From Legionella septentrionalis (GTDB lineage: Bacteria > Pseudomonadota > Gammaproteobacteria > Legionellales > Legionellaceae): a stretch of DNA of 64,000 nt. The notes below the pieces were generated by a model. That model was not told the DNA's origin. It ran no database searches and worked only from the letters and a program-made list of their open reading frames with translations. The translations under genes and the position numbers were made by a program. Shown in pieces: positions 1-9,187 of this stretch; the first letter of the stretch is position 1; every line of letters starts with the position of its first letter. Where the stretch lies: the NCBI RefSeq assembly GCF_003989745.1, contig NZ_RZGS01000009.1, positions 1 through 64,000 of the forward strand. The letters run 5' to 3'.

Positions 1-18
1 ACTTCGCTATTCAAAGCG

Positions 19-140
19 CCCACACAGTTTGTCTTCTATCTTCTTAAGGAACTCGCCAATCTCAGGCAGTGGTGCGTATTCTACTCATCTAACGCCCTTT
101 GTCAAACACTTTTTGAAAAAAATTCAAATTTTTTTAATCA
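19..140 (-). promoter_or_regulatory. rRNA operon promoter and leader (rrn P1-like), reading left out of the window
   Basis: Read on the minus strand, a perfect TTGACA (100-105) and TAGAAT (78-83) are 16 bases apart. They are preceded by a very AT-rich UP-element-like stretch (106-140) and followed by a GC-containing discriminator. Further downstream the leader carries a CTGTGTGGGC segment (18-29) like the one that follows boxA in enterobacterial rRNA leaders, after a boxA-like CTTAAGAA. An rrs gene should start just left of the window. tyrS beside an rRNA operon is a known arrangement in Pseudomonas. The UP element abuts the tyrS stop codon and no tyrS terminator is seen, so tyrS transcripts may run into the operon. 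Confidence 0.75.
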
Positions 141-1339
141 GAGGCTTGGACGCTTAATTTTACCAAGCGGCGTTTACCTACCTGAATGATGAATGTACTT
201 CCGATGGGTAGAATTAGCGCAGGGTCAGAAATTTTTTCCCCGTCTATTTTTACAGCACCTTGTTTAACTAAACGTATAGACTCTGATGTGCTTTTAGTCA
301 AGTCAATTTGTTTTAAAATTTGCGCTATTGTTGTTTCGCTGTTGCATTTAATCGTTTTTGTCTCTAAATCCTCAGGAACTAATTTTTTTTGAAAGCGCTC
401 AATAAAGTTTTGATGGGCAGTTTCAGCCTGGGCGTTATCATGAAAACGCGCCACAATTTCTTTTGCGAAATCAATTTTGACATCGCGCGGGTTTAATCCT
501 TCCACGACTGCTCGTTTGATTTTCGCTATTTCTGCACCGGTTTTAAAACTCAGTAAATCAATGTAGCGCCACATCAATTCGTCGGAAATTGACATGAGCT
601 TGCCAAACATCGCATCGGCCGGTTCATTAATGCCTACATAATTACCTAATGATTTAGACATCTTTTTAATGCCGTCCAAACCTTCTATCAACGGCAACAT
701 CATGACAGCCTGCGGCTCTTGATGAAAATGCTTTTGTAACTCCCGCCCCATGAGCAAGTTAAATTTTTGATCCGTACCCCCCAATTCCACATCGGCTTTT
801 AACTCAACGGAATCATAACCTTGCAATAATGGATATAAAAATTCATGAATGGCGATGGGTTGTCCTGCAGTATAACGCTTGTGAAAATCATCCCGTTCCA
901 ACATTCTAGCAACCGTATGCGTTGCAGCCAGACGAATTAAATCAACGGCTGTCATGCGATTGAGCCACTGCGAATTAAACGCGACCGTTGTTTTTTCAAA
1001 ATCGAGAATTTTAAATACCTGATGTTGGTAAGTTTGTGCATTCTCCAACACCTGCTCACGACTTAATGGCATCCTGGTGACATTTTTACCCGTAGGGTCA
1101 CCAATCATTGCCGTAAAATCACCTATCAAAAAAATTACTTCATGGCCATATTCCTGGAATTGGCGCAATTTATTAAGTAATACGGTATGGCCCAGATGCA
1201 GATCGGGGGCTGTTGGATCAAAACCTGCTTTAATTTTTAAGGACTTACCTTGTTGCAGCTTTTTTTCCAACTCTTGTGCAGGCAAAATTTCTTCGCAACC
1301 GCGAAGTAATTCATTATATGCTGTTTTTTCAATTACCAT
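134..1339 (-). CDS. tyrS: Tyrosyl-tRNA synthetase
   Basis: This cytoplasmic class I synthetase charges tRNA-Tyr with tyrosine. The 401-residue protein has the HIGH signature as HLGH (residues 48-51), the KMSKS loop intact (226-230), and a C-terminal S4 RNA-binding domain from about residue 335, so it is full length for the TyrZ-type branch. The ATG at 1339 is preceded by an AAAAGG ribosome site. It is transcribed away from the mepM-like gene, sharing a 165-base divergent promoter region, and its 3' end abuts the promoter of an rRNA operon. The same trio (tyrosyl synthetase, M23 peptidase, rRNA operon) occurs in Pseudomonas, which supports the assignment. Confidence 0.97.
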   Translation of the reverse strand: MVIEKTAYNELLRGCEEILPAQELEKKLQQGKSLKIKAGFDPTAPDLHLGHTVLLNKLRQFQEYGHEVIFLIGDFTAMIGDPTGKNVTRMPLSREQVLENAQTYQHQVFKILDFEKTTVAFNSQWLNRMTAVDLIRLAATHTVARMLERDDFHKRYTAGQPIAIHEFLYPLLQGYDSVELKADVELGGTDQKFNLLMGRELQKHFHQEPQAVMMLPLIEGLDGIKKMSKSLGNYVGINEPADAMFGKLMSISDELMWRYIDLLSFKTGAEIAKIKRAVVEGLNPRDVKIDFAKEIVARFHDNAQAETAHQNFIERFQKKLVPEDLETKTIKCNSETTIAQILKQIDLTKSTSESIRLVKQGAVKIDGEKISDPALILPIGSTFIIQVGKRRLVKLSVQASD

Positions 1340-1504
1340 GACACCAAAACCTTTTTAATGTTGACCTAACTTGTTACAGCGGGTATCTTAGCCCGGATAT
1401 TTCGTTCCTGCTAGGGACTGAAAAAGCATTTATTTAAAACTTTTTCAATTTCCTGCAGTTCTGATGTGATTGCGTACTTTAGATGATAGCAGTAAAGGCA
1501 CAAC

Positions 1505-2896
1505 ATGGATCTTAAACCAAAAGTCTTACCTCCCAAACCTGCCAAGCCCTCCAAGCTGCTAGTCATCATTATTTTATCTGCAATATTGCTATTGCCTTAT
1601 TTTATAATTAAGGCTTTTCGACATAAATCAGTCACTTATACTAATAAAACCTTAAGCTTGCCTAAAATGGAAGAATTAGTGGATGAATCGGAAGAGGAAG
1701 AGGAATCCATTACCGAAAGCGTTAACACCGCAGTACATGAGACTCAAAATAAACAAACTACCGTTGCTGCAACAACGGAAGAGGAATGGAAGATTATCAC
1801 CCTACAGCCCGGGGATTCCTTATCCAGTATTTTCAAACGCTTGGGCTTAAGTCCACAAACCCTGCAAGCTATTTTATACAATAATCCGCATGCAAAAGCG
1901 CTGGCTAATTTAAAAGCGAAACAACAATTACAAATTTTAATTCGCAATCATGCACTTGAAAAAATGATAGTCCCTCTGGATCAGATAAAATCATTAACCA
2001 TTGCAAAACAAGGTAACCAGTATAAAAGCGAAATCAATTCGCGAAAAATGGATAGCCATGAGCATTACGTCACGGCAACCATCCAAGGTTCGTTATACAG
2101 CACAGCCAAACGCAAGAACATTCCCTATAAGCTGATTCAGCAAATGACTGAAATTTTTAAATGGGAAATTGATTTCAGTAAAGAAGTTCGCGCGGGCGAT
2201 CAGTTTACTATCGTCTATAAAGCTTTTTTTATCGAAAATAAATTAGTAAATACCGGTGACATTGTTGCAGTAAGCTATACCAACCGCGGCAAGACCCATC
2301 AAGCCATTCGGCATACAAGAGCAAATGGGGATTATGATTACTTCTCCCCGCAAGGAACCAGTTTAAAGAAAGCATTTTCCCGCTATCCAGTGCAATTCAG
2401 CCATATCAGCTCGACATTCAGCCTATCGCGATATCATCCCATTTTAAAAAGGCGAAGACCGCACAAAGGAGTTGATTTGGCAGCCCCTATCGGCACCCCG
2501 ATACGAGCCATTGGCGATGGGCGCATTGAAAGCATTGGCCGGCAAAATGGTTATGGTAATATGATAAAAATTAAACATGACCAAAATCATAGTTCAATAT
2601 ATGGCCATATGCTCAAATTTCAAAAAGGATTATCTCGAGGTGATCGGGTAAAACGAGGTCAGATTATTGGCTACGTAGGCCAGACGGGGTTGGCCACAGG
2701 TCCACACTGCCATTATGAGTTTCACATTAATAAGCAGCCTAAAAACCCAACTACCGTGGATTTGCCAAGAGCATCCCCGATTCCCGCACGCGAAATGGCA
2801 GCTTTTAAAGCACACGCCCTGGCCTTATTCGCACAAATGAAACTCTATGAAGAAGCACAGTTAGCGTCCAATAAAAAATCTGCCCGCACCGCTTAA
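1505..2896 (+). CDS. mepM: Murein DD-endopeptidase, MepM-like (LysM/OapA-type plus M23)
   Basis: This 463-residue protein is predicted to be anchored in the inner membrane and to cut peptidoglycan cross-links in the periplasm. Residues about 18-38 form one transmembrane anchor and are followed by an acidic linker. A LysM/OapA-like region (about 95-150, LQPGDSLSSIF) is followed by a C-terminal M23 domain with the metal-site pattern HKGVD, then a GHM segment and HCHYEF, all intact. The order matches E. coli MepM (YebA). Its neighbour tyrS is divergent, and its stop lies only 10 bases from the convergent spmB stop. The exact bond cleaved is inferred from the family. Confidence 0.9.
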   Translation: MDLKPKVLPPKPAKPSKLLVIIILSAILLLPYFIIKAFRHKSVTYTNKTLSLPKMEELVDESEEEEESITESVNTAVHETQNKQTTVAATTEEEWKIITLQPGDSLSSIFKRLGLSPQTLQAILYNNPHAKALANLKAKQQLQILIRNHALEKMIVPLDQIKSLTIAKQGNQYKSEINSRKMDSHEHYVTATIQGSLYSTAKRKNIPYKLIQQMTEIFKWEIDFSKEVRAGDQFTIVYKAFFIENKLVNTGDIVAVSYTNRGKTHQAIRHTRANGDYDYFSPQGTSLKKAFSRYPVQFSHISSTFSLSRYHPILKRRRPHKGVDLAAPIGTPIRAIGDGRIESIGRQNGYGNMIKIKHDQNHSSIYGHMLKFQKGLSRGDRVKRGQIIGYVGQTGLATGPHCHYEFHINKQPKNPTTVDLPRASPIPAREMAAFKAHALALFAQMKLYEEAQLASNKKSARTA

Positions 2897-2906
2897 TATA
2901 CATTGA

Positions 2907-3443
2907 TTAATCTGCAAAGAAATAGCGACATACGCAAATTGCAGCGACAACGCCAGCAAAATCCGCCAACAAACCGGCCGGAATTGCATACCGGGTGCGG
3001 CGTATGCCTACAGCGCCAAAATACACTGCGACGACATAAAAAGTCGTTTCCGTGCTGCCCATCATGGTGGCTGCTGTTTTGGCAATAAATGAATTACCGC
3101 CGTGCTCATGTATTAATTCTGCCATAACACCTGTGGATGCACTGCCTGAAAATGGGCGTATTAAAGCCAACGGCAATAGTTCCGGAGGCATGCCGATGCG
3201 ACTTAAGAGAGGGGCCAATCCTCCATGCAGTAGCTCAAAGAAACCCGAAGCCCGCAACATGCCAATTGCTACGATCATCGCCACCAGATAAGGGATGATG
3301 GTTACTACGGTTTCAAATCCTTGCTTGGCCCCAGTAATGAAAGAATCAAAAACATTAATTTTTTTAGTCACGGCATAAAGTGGGATCCCCACAATAAATA
3401 AAAGAAAGAGGGCATTTGATATTTGATTGGCTATAGCATTCAT
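2907..3443 (-). CDS. spmB: Spore maturation protein B family membrane protein
   Basis: This 178-residue, strongly hydrophobic protein carries the nucleoside-recognition (Gate) domain found in SpmB. The family name comes from Bacillus, but the pair is widespread in bacteria that do not sporulate and its substrate there is unknown. The start codon overlaps the stop of spmA by four bases (ATGA), so the two are translationally coupled. Conserved features seen are the FSGSASTGVMAELI segment and glycine-rich helices. It ends 10 bases from the convergent mepM-like gene with no obvious terminator between them. Confidence 0.85.
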   Translation of the reverse strand: MNAIANQISNALFLLFIVGIPLYAVTKKINVFDSFITGAKQGFETVVTIIPYLVAMIVAIGMLRASGFFELLHGGLAPLLSRIGMPPELLPLALIRPFSGSASTGVMAELIHEHGGNSFIAKTAATMMGSTETTFYVVAVYFGAVGIRRTRYAIPAGLLADFAGVVAAICVCRYFFAD

Positions 3444-4048
3444 TCTGTATCCACGAGTTCAGTTTTTCGATAGCGAGGCAATTTTGCAAATTGCTTGGCG
3501 GCAACGATCGCCACCAGTGTAGAAAAAGAAGTCGCAAGCAGCGATGTAATGATGATATTGCTAGGATGCAAATTCCCGTTCGCGGCAAGAAAAGCAATCG
3601 CTGTTGCAGGGATCAATTGCACACTGGAAGTATTGATGGCCAGGAACATGCACATCGAATGAGTCGCTGTATTGATATGGGTATTTAAGCGTTGCAACTC
3701 TTTCATGGCTTGCAGTCCAAAGGGTGTAGCAGCATTGGCAAGGCCGAGCATATTTGCAGCGATATTAAGTATCATAGCCCCCATGGCAGGATGTTCGGCT
3801 GGTACGTCTGGAAAAAGCCGTTTCATAATGGGCCTTAACCAGCGCGCCAGGATGTTGATTAATCCGGATTCTGAAGCCACATTCATGATCCCAAGCCATA
3901 AAGTCATAATCCCTGCCAGGCCCAGAGCAATTTCAAACCCCAGTTTTGCAGAATCCGTGACCGCATTTACAACATTATCCAAGCGCCCCTGCAGAATACC
4001 TACAATGACCGATAAAAAAATCATTCCTAACCAAATTGCGTTCAGCAT
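3440..4048 (-). CDS. spmA: Spore maturation protein A family membrane protein
   Basis: This 202-residue integral membrane protein with a Gate (nucleoside recognition) domain is the first gene of the spmA-spmB pair. Family hallmarks visible are the GIMTLWLGIMNVA segment and the N-rich stretch NIAANMLGLANAATPFG. It is probably a partner subunit of SpmB in one membrane complex. Its role outside sporulation is not established. It is divergent from the DUF1460 gene across an 88-base gap. Confidence 0.85.
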   Translation of the reverse strand: MLNAIWLGMIFLSVIVGILQGRLDNVVNAVTDSAKLGFEIALGLAGIMTLWLGIMNVASESGLINILARWLRPIMKRLFPDVPAEHPAMGAMILNIAANMLGLANAATPFGLQAMKELQRLNTHINTATHSMCMFLAINTSSVQLIPATAIAFLAANGNLHPSNIIITSLLATSFSTLVAIVAAKQFAKLPRYRKTELVDTE

Positions 4049-4136
4049 TATTCCCTCCGCGGGACAGGCACGTTATCATCACCAGCTGATTGTCATGATG
4101 CGCTCTGCGTAAATTTATAATTTTAATGGAAATCAA

Positions 4137-5192
4137 ATGAATTTTTTATCTTTTTTAAAATGGATTATCGTTGGTATTTTTATGGTGTTATCCATAACGC
4201 TTTTTGCTGCGCCAAAAAATGAATATGAATCCGAAGCACAACAAGTGATTGCAGAACTATACCATACTCTGCATAAAACGCCGAAATTAGATATGCTAAA
4301 ACGCATCGATGCAATCAGTGCTAAATTCCTAAATAAACCTTACCTGCTCGGTGCGTTGGGAGAAGGGAGCCAGGGGGATTACGACCAAAATCCGCTGTAT
4401 CGTACGGACGCCTTTGATTGCCTGACTTATGTCGAGACGGTGCTTGCCATAGCATTTTCCCCTGACCTTGAAACTTTTAACCAATGTTTACGCAAACTTC
4501 GTTATCAGAATGGGAAAATTTCCTTCATTACCCGCAATCACTTTACCTCGGTAGACTGGAATTTAAACAATCAGAAGCAGGGTTTTATCAAAGACATTAC
4601 AACCAAATTTAAAAACAAAAAAAATCAACCGGTAGCAAAAATAGCATATGCGCTCATTAACAAACCAGGCTGGTATCAGCATTTTACGGTAGACGACCTG
4701 CGCCTTAAGGGAGATGCAACTGAACTTAACAAACGATTAGATGCCTTGAAACACGAAGGAAACAAGCTTAGTGTGGTTAAATCCTTTGTGCCCTATATTC
4801 CCTTAACTACATTATTCGATCGCACCGGCCGAGCAAACGATTTTTTATTTAAACAAATCCCTAATGGTGCAATTATTGAAATCGTGCGCCCCAATTGGGA
4901 CTTGCGCAAAGAAATTGGCACGTGTCTTAATATTTCTCACTTAGGTTTTGCATTCTGGAAAAATGGGACTTTAGTGTTTCGGCAAGCTTCTTCAAATTAT
5001 GGCAAAACAGTGGAAGTTTCACTTATTGACTATCTGCACAATGCATTAGCCAGCCCAACGATTAAAGGAATAAATGTGCAAATTATTTTACCGCAGCACA
5101 CTTTGGGCAGAAACTGCCGGGCATTGCAGCAGCCAAATGATGCAGGATTGTCTATCAGTCTTAAATCAAATAATACGTACCCATTGCAATAG
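4137..5192 (+). CDS. DUF1460 family exported amidase-like protein
   Basis: This 351-residue protein has an N-terminal signal or anchor (about residues 5-25) ending in FAAP. It contains the DUF1460 hallmark AFDCLTYVE, whose cysteine is the presumed nucleophile of this NlpC/P60-like fold, and the later HLGFAF and RQAS segments. Members of this family with known structure are N-acetylmuramoyl-L-alanine amidase-like enzymes of the cell envelope, so a role in peptidoglycan turnover or recycling is inferred. The 3' end overlaps the convergent kup gene by 32 bases, so the two share their last codons on opposite strands. Confidence 0.8.
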   Translation: MNFLSFLKWIIVGIFMVLSITLFAAPKNEYESEAQQVIAELYHTLHKTPKLDMLKRIDAISAKFLNKPYLLGALGEGSQGDYDQNPLYRTDAFDCLTYVETVLAIAFSPDLETFNQCLRKLRYQNGKISFITRNHFTSVDWNLNNQKQGFIKDITTKFKNKKNQPVAKIAYALINKPGWYQHFTVDDLRLKGDATELNKRLDALKHEGNKLSVVKSFVPYIPLTTLFDRTGRANDFLFKQIPNGAIIEIVRPNWDLRKEIGTCLNISHLGFAFWKNGTLVFRQASSNYGKTVEVSLIDYLHNALASPTIKGINVQIILPQHTLGRNCRALQQPNDAGLSISLKSNNTYPLQ

Positions 5193-7047
5193 TCCGATTA
5201 AACGGCAATTGATAAAATTCTATATTTAAATTGGCAGAATAATTGCGCACTAAAAACGCAAATAATTTTTCTTGCCAATAAAACCACAACGTTCTTTGCT
5301 TACGTGAAGCAACTACGTTTGGGATTTCTAAAAGATAAGTAGCATTATCAATATTGAGAGGGAAAGGCAGGATGCCTCGATCATGCGCTACAAATAAAGC
5401 TTGCGGTATGGAAACCGTATCCATAAAGCCATAATGCAACGTCAATTCGCAAACCGTTGGTTTTAAGCATTTAATTTCAAAACGATCTAGCGATGATACA
5501 TAAGGAATATTTTCTACTGTATAATTCACGATCAAAATATATTCTGGTAAGGTGCGGTTAAGTTTTAGAAAATGTAGAAATGTCCCTCCGCTTTTATCAT
5601 AAATATCAGTAATAAAGATTGCAGTAACCCCGGGAAGCCTATTGAGGCTTTTATAATCGAATTGTTTTAAAATTTTCGAGAGTTCTTCCTTTTTCATGTA
5701 ATAAGCCTTGCGTAAATAACGTCTGCCGCTATACCAGGTATACATGATGAATGCGCAAGTCAGGGCAAAAACAATGGGTACCCAACCTCCCGTAGACAAT
5801 TTTTGCAAATTGGCTCCCAGGAAAGCTAAATCAATGGCTCCAAAAAAGGAAAACAGCAAGGTAATTTGTAATAAATTCCATTTCCATTTTTTTATGGCTA
5901 AATAAGCAACCAGCATGCTGGTCAACAGCATATCCAAGTTAACGGCAATCCCATAGGCATGGGCCAAAGCATTTGAATTTCTAAATGTAAAAATTAAACT
6001 CAAGGTTCCTACCGCCAAAACCAGATTCACTTGCGGGATATAAATTTGCCCTTTTCGCATCCCCGAAGTCTGGATAATAGGCAGGTGCGGATACAATCCT
6101 AAAAGAACAGCCTGTTTGGTCAAAGAAAAAGTTGCTGTAATAACTGCTTGCGAAGCGATAATGGTAGCCATGGTGGCTAATATCAGCAAAGGCAAGGAGA
6201 AACCTTCCGGGGCCAGCATGTAAAAAGGATTTACAATGCCTGCAGGATGATTTAGCAAATAAGCCCCCTGGCCAAAATAATTAAGCAGCAAGCCAGGCAA
6301 GACAATGATAAACCAGCTCAAACGGATAGGTTTTTTGCCAAAATGTCCCAAATCGGCATAAAGAGCTTCGCCTCCCGTTACGACCAGAAATACGCCGCCT
6401 AACAACGTATAGGCATGCCAGCCATTGAGATGAAAAAATTCATATGCATACCAGGGATTGATTGCCTTGAGCACCACAGGGTTTTGTACGATTTGGATAA
6501 CTCCTAATACTGCCAGGGTTAAAAACCAGGTGAGAAGAATGGGTCCAAAAACAATGCCAATTTTAGCAGTGCCCAAAGATTGAAACCAAAATAATAAAAT
6601 TAAAATCACTACGGTTAACGGGACAACCCAATCAGACAGGGAGGGGACAATCACATGTAAGCCCTCGATGGCACTCAACACTGAAATGGCAGGCGTCAGC
6701 ATGCCATCACCCAGCAATAGACCAGCACCAAAAATGCCGATTGCAAATGCCAAATTAGCCCGATTGCCTATAAATTGTTTCAGCAAGGCCAATAAAGCCA
6801 GAATACCCCCCTCACCATCATTGTCTGCACGAAATAAAATAATTAAATATTTAATGGAAATTATTGCAATCAACGACCAAAAAATAAGCGACAACACCCC
6901 TAACACGTCAGCCAGATTAATAGGTAAACCATCTAACGACTGACGCATAGCGTATAGAGGACTGGTGCCAATGTCCCCAAATACCACTCCAAGCGCTGCC
7001 ACTGATAAAGAAAACATGCTTGGACTTAGTTTCGATGATTCCGACAA
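5161..7047 (-). CDS. kup: Kup/TrkD-type potassium uptake protein
   Basis: This low-affinity K+/H+ symporter of the KUP family has about 12 membrane helices followed by a cytoplasmic tail. The family start motif ALGVVFGDIGTSPLYA is intact, as are GGEALYADLGHFG and the second-half motif NSNALAHAYGIAVN. I place the start at a TTG (7047) with an AAGGAT ribosome site nine bases upstream, giving about 628 residues, close to E. coli Kup (622). The frame stays open to another TTG at 7107, but that start has no good ribosome site. An ATG at 7017 is also possible. Confidence 0.93.
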   Translation of the reverse strand: MSESSKLSPSMFSLSVAALGVVFGDIGTSPLYAMRQSLDGLPINLADVLGVLSLIFWSLIAIISIKYLIILFRADNDGEGGILALLALLKQFIGNRANLAFAIGIFGAGLLLGDGMLTPAISVLSAIEGLHVIVPSLSDWVVPLTVVILILLFWFQSLGTAKIGIVFGPILLTWFLTLAVLGVIQIVQNPVVLKAINPWYAYEFFHLNGWHAYTLLGGVFLVVTGGEALYADLGHFGKKPIRLSWFIIVLPGLLLNYFGQGAYLLNHPAGIVNPFYMLAPEGFSLPLLILATMATIIASQAVITATFSLTKQAVLLGLYPHLPIIQTSGMRKGQIYIPQVNLVLAVGTLSLIFTFRNSNALAHAYGIAVNLDMLLTSMLVAYLAIKKWKWNLLQITLLFSFFGAIDLAFLGANLQKLSTGGWVPIVFALTCAFIMYTWYSGRRYLRKAYYMKKEELSKILKQFDYKSLNRLPGVTAIFITDIYDKSGGTFLHFLKLNRTLPEYILIVNYTVENIPYVSSLDRFEIKCLKPTVCELTLHYGFMDTVSIPQALFVAHDRGILPFPLNIDNATYLLEIPNVVASRKQRTLWFYWQEKLFAFLVRNYSANLNIEFYQLPFNRTIAMGTYYLI

Positions 7048-7172
7048 GATTAAACAATCCTTAATTAAGCAAATAAAAAGGATAGCAGTGAGGATTTTAC
7101 AAATCAATTCTACTTAAATATCAAAATCATACTGCATTTTTAAACTAAAACACGCCATCAAACTTAAGTTAT

Positions 7173-7201
7173 TTGCGAAAACTGCAAGGATGCTTGATAA
7201 T
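7173..7201 (+). promoter_or_regulatory. Candidate sigma-70 promoter for the OmpA-like lipoprotein
   Basis: TTGCGA (7173-7178) and GATAAT (7196-7201) are 17 bases apart, about 67 bases before the start codon. The gene has a GGAG ribosome site. Similarity to the consensus is only moderate. Confidence 0.4.
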
Positions 7202-7268
7202 GTAAGATTTAGTGTCGCGGCAAATTCTTGACTGAGAAATCGCACGATTAATCGTTACAGGAGTTAAA

Positions 7269-7961
7269 ATGCCAGTTAAATCTTCTGGTTTCATAGCACT
7301 CATCAGTGTTTTTTCTCTCTTTCTAAACGGTTGTTATCATCCTCCTTATAATAACTTTCGCGAAGACAAACGTGCGCTAAGAGACATGTCGAGAGGTGCC
7401 GGTGTTGGTGCTGGATTCGGTGCTTTGGCTGGGGCATTAGCAGGAAGTACAGGAGTAGGAGCAGTGATCGGCGGCGTGGCCGGAACCATGGCAGGTTATC
7501 AAAAAGCCAGCAAACGCACCTTACTTAAAGAGTTGCAAAATCAAGACATTCAATTCGTGAAATATGGGGATACAATGACCCTTATCGTCCCCACGGATCG
7601 CTATTTCCAATTCAACAGTCCACGTTTGGACGACCGCTGTTATCCAGGGTTAGCCAACATCATTCGCTTGATTAAACTTTATGATTGCAGCCCAATTTAT
7701 GTAGCGGCTTTCACTGATAATGTAGGTTCCCGACATCACAAAAAAATGTTATCACAAGCGCAGGCAGAAACCATGTTAACCTTTCTGTGGGCCAATGATA
7801 TTCCGGCGCAACGCCTGCATCCTGAAGGCTATGCCGACAAGCATACCATTGGAGATAACAATTTAATTCATGGCAGCGCTTATAACCGCCGCATAGAAAT
7901 ACAATGGGTGACTCCAGCAAGCATTGCTCCCAAATCCAAAGTATTCAGCATATTGCGATAA
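7269..7961 (+). CDS. OmpA-family lipoprotein with glycine-zipper segment
   Basis: This 230-residue outer-membrane lipoprotein has a lipobox (LNGC, cysteine near residue 22), then a glycine-zipper hydrophobic segment (about 48-78) and a C-terminal OmpA-like peptidoglycan-binding domain. In that domain FQFNSPRLD, FTDNVGS and the NRRIEI segment match the family pattern. It should tether the outer membrane to peptidoglycan. The small OmpA-like lipoprotein DotK/IcmN of the Dot/Icm secretion system has a comparable layout, but no dot/icm genes are in the window, so I do not assign that name. It stands alone between divergent kup and an orphan gene. Confidence 0.85.
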   Translation: MPVKSSGFIALISVFSLFLNGCYHPPYNNFREDKRALRDMSRGAGVGAGFGALAGALAGSTGVGAVIGGVAGTMAGYQKASKRTLLKELQNQDIQFVKYGDTMTLIVPTDRYFQFNSPRLDDRCYPGLANIIRLIKLYDCSPIYVAAFTDNVGSRHHKKMLSQAQAETMLTFLWANDIPAQRLHPEGYADKHTIGDNNLIHGSAYNRRIEIQWVTPASIAPKSKVFSILR

Positions 7962-7984
7962 TTTTTCTCCACAATGTATTTTTT

Positions 7985-8013
7985 TTGAAAAAAATAAACT
8001 TTTAGCCTATAAT
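7985..8013 (+). promoter_or_regulatory. Strong sigma-70 promoter of the orphan gene at 8040
   Basis: TTGAAA (7985-7990) and a perfect TATAAT (8008-8013) are separated by exactly 17 bases. Transcription would start near 8020, leaving a leader of about 20 bases before the ATG, which has no clear Shine-Dalgarno sequence. Confidence 0.65.
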
Positions 8014-8039
8014 AAGTTACTTCTTATTCAGAATGAACC

Positions 8040-9128
8040 ATGCCAACCCTATCTGATCAGATCGCTCGCGAGAGCCCCTTAGGTTTTATTGACGCTTTGG
8101 ATAATTCCTCCGTCCCGCGAGAATTGGAAAAAATTTTCCAGCAGCTCTACACCAAACTTGCAGAAAGGCAAAACTCCTCATCTACGCCCATATTCAGCTG
8201 CGATCAATATGATGAACAATTGACTATTTTACATGTTCACCAAGAAGATGAATTCGCAAACACCATATTAGCCAATCAAACACCACATGCAGTAATATGC
8301 CACATGCGTTTGTACTCTACCGCGCAATATGCTCATTGGCATGCCTTATTCGCGCAAATGGATGAAACCGGCGAACTTAAAAAAATTATCATCACGGATT
8401 CCAGGACTGTGAACCAAGCTGGAATTACCGCAAAGCCGGATATTGAGAATAATCTTTTTTTACAACAACATGCCGATAAAATCACTTTTATTGCGGGTGA
8501 GCAGCAGCCTTTTAAATCCCAGACCTGCTGGCTTTACTGTCTCGCCAATCTTGTTGCGCTAGCTGCTTACGGCACCGTCTATAAAAAAAATACAAAGGGC
8601 GCTCTTTCAAAAGAATTATTGCAGCTTCTTAAAGCAGAACCACCAAAGAAAAAAGAAACCAAACAAGAAACGCAACTGCCAGAAAGCCTTGAAACAACTA
8701 TTGCAGTAGAGAATAAACTTTCAACCTCTACAAACGTCTTACCAGCGGATTCGGTTAAACCATCATCACCTACCGTGTCTCTTGCACAAGCACCGCAAAC
8801 AAACCTAACATTTTTCGTGCAAAAATCTCCTTCTCCTTCCGCAATCAGCCCCACTCCAATTAAACAACCCTTGCCCGCGGCTCGCCCCTCTTCTTTTTCT
8901 AACAACCTGGGATTGATTTTATTATCATTAGGACCTGCCGTTATGTTAGGAGGCGCTGCCGCTATGCTGTTTTCCTTCCCGGTGGGTTTTGCCGCAGGTC
9001 TTTCTTTGCTCGGTATTGGTATTCTTCTCACTGCCATAGGCTTATGGGCATTAAAAAGCCCGGTTAACCTCAATAACAATTATGCAGATGATTCAGGATT
9101 TGCAGCAAATTTAAATCTTAAAGTTTAA
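8040..9128 (+). CDS. Orphan protein with Pro/Ser/Thr-rich linker and C-terminal membrane hairpin
   Basis: I do not recognise this 362-residue protein. It has no signal peptide. Residues 1-200 look like a soluble domain ending in a mildly hydrophobic, Cys-containing stretch. Residues about 205-295 form a Lys-, then Pro/Ser/Thr-rich low-complexity linker. Residues about 298-345 form two adjacent hydrophobic helices (a hairpin), followed by a short polar tail. The opening MPTLSD resembles the MPTLTD opening of the membrane-protein family at 24-27 kb, but the rest does not clearly align. A cytoplasmic domain held by a tail hairpin is a layout often seen in secreted effectors of intracellular bacteria, which is inference only. 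Confidence 0.75.
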   Translation: MPTLSDQIARESPLGFIDALDNSSVPRELEKIFQQLYTKLAERQNSSSTPIFSCDQYDEQLTILHVHQEDEFANTILANQTPHAVICHMRLYSTAQYAHWHALFAQMDETGELKKIIITDSRTVNQAGITAKPDIENNLFLQQHADKITFIAGEQQPFKSQTCWLYCLANLVALAAYGTVYKKNTKGALSKELLQLLKAEPPKKKETKQETQLPESLETTIAVENKLSTSTNVLPADSVKPSSPTVSLAQAPQTNLTFFVQKSPSPSAISPTPIKQPLPAARPSSFSNNLGLILLSLGPAVMLGGAAAMLFSFPVGFAAGLSLLGIGILLTAIGLWALKSPVNLNNNYADDSGFAANLNLKV

Positions 9129-9187
9129 ATTTGTCGCTTAAATCGAGTTCTGATACCATTTCCCTTCGTTACTTTACCATTTTATCC

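Noticed and set aside
5161-5192. Overlap of the DUF1460 gene and kup suggesting a misplaced stop
   Set aside because: Both frames end in ordinary family C termini, and short convergent overlaps are common.
8579-9079. 166-residue open frame antisense to the orphan at 8040
   Set aside because: It lies within a gene with a strong promoter, and its composition mirrors the Pro/Ser/Thr linker on the other strand.
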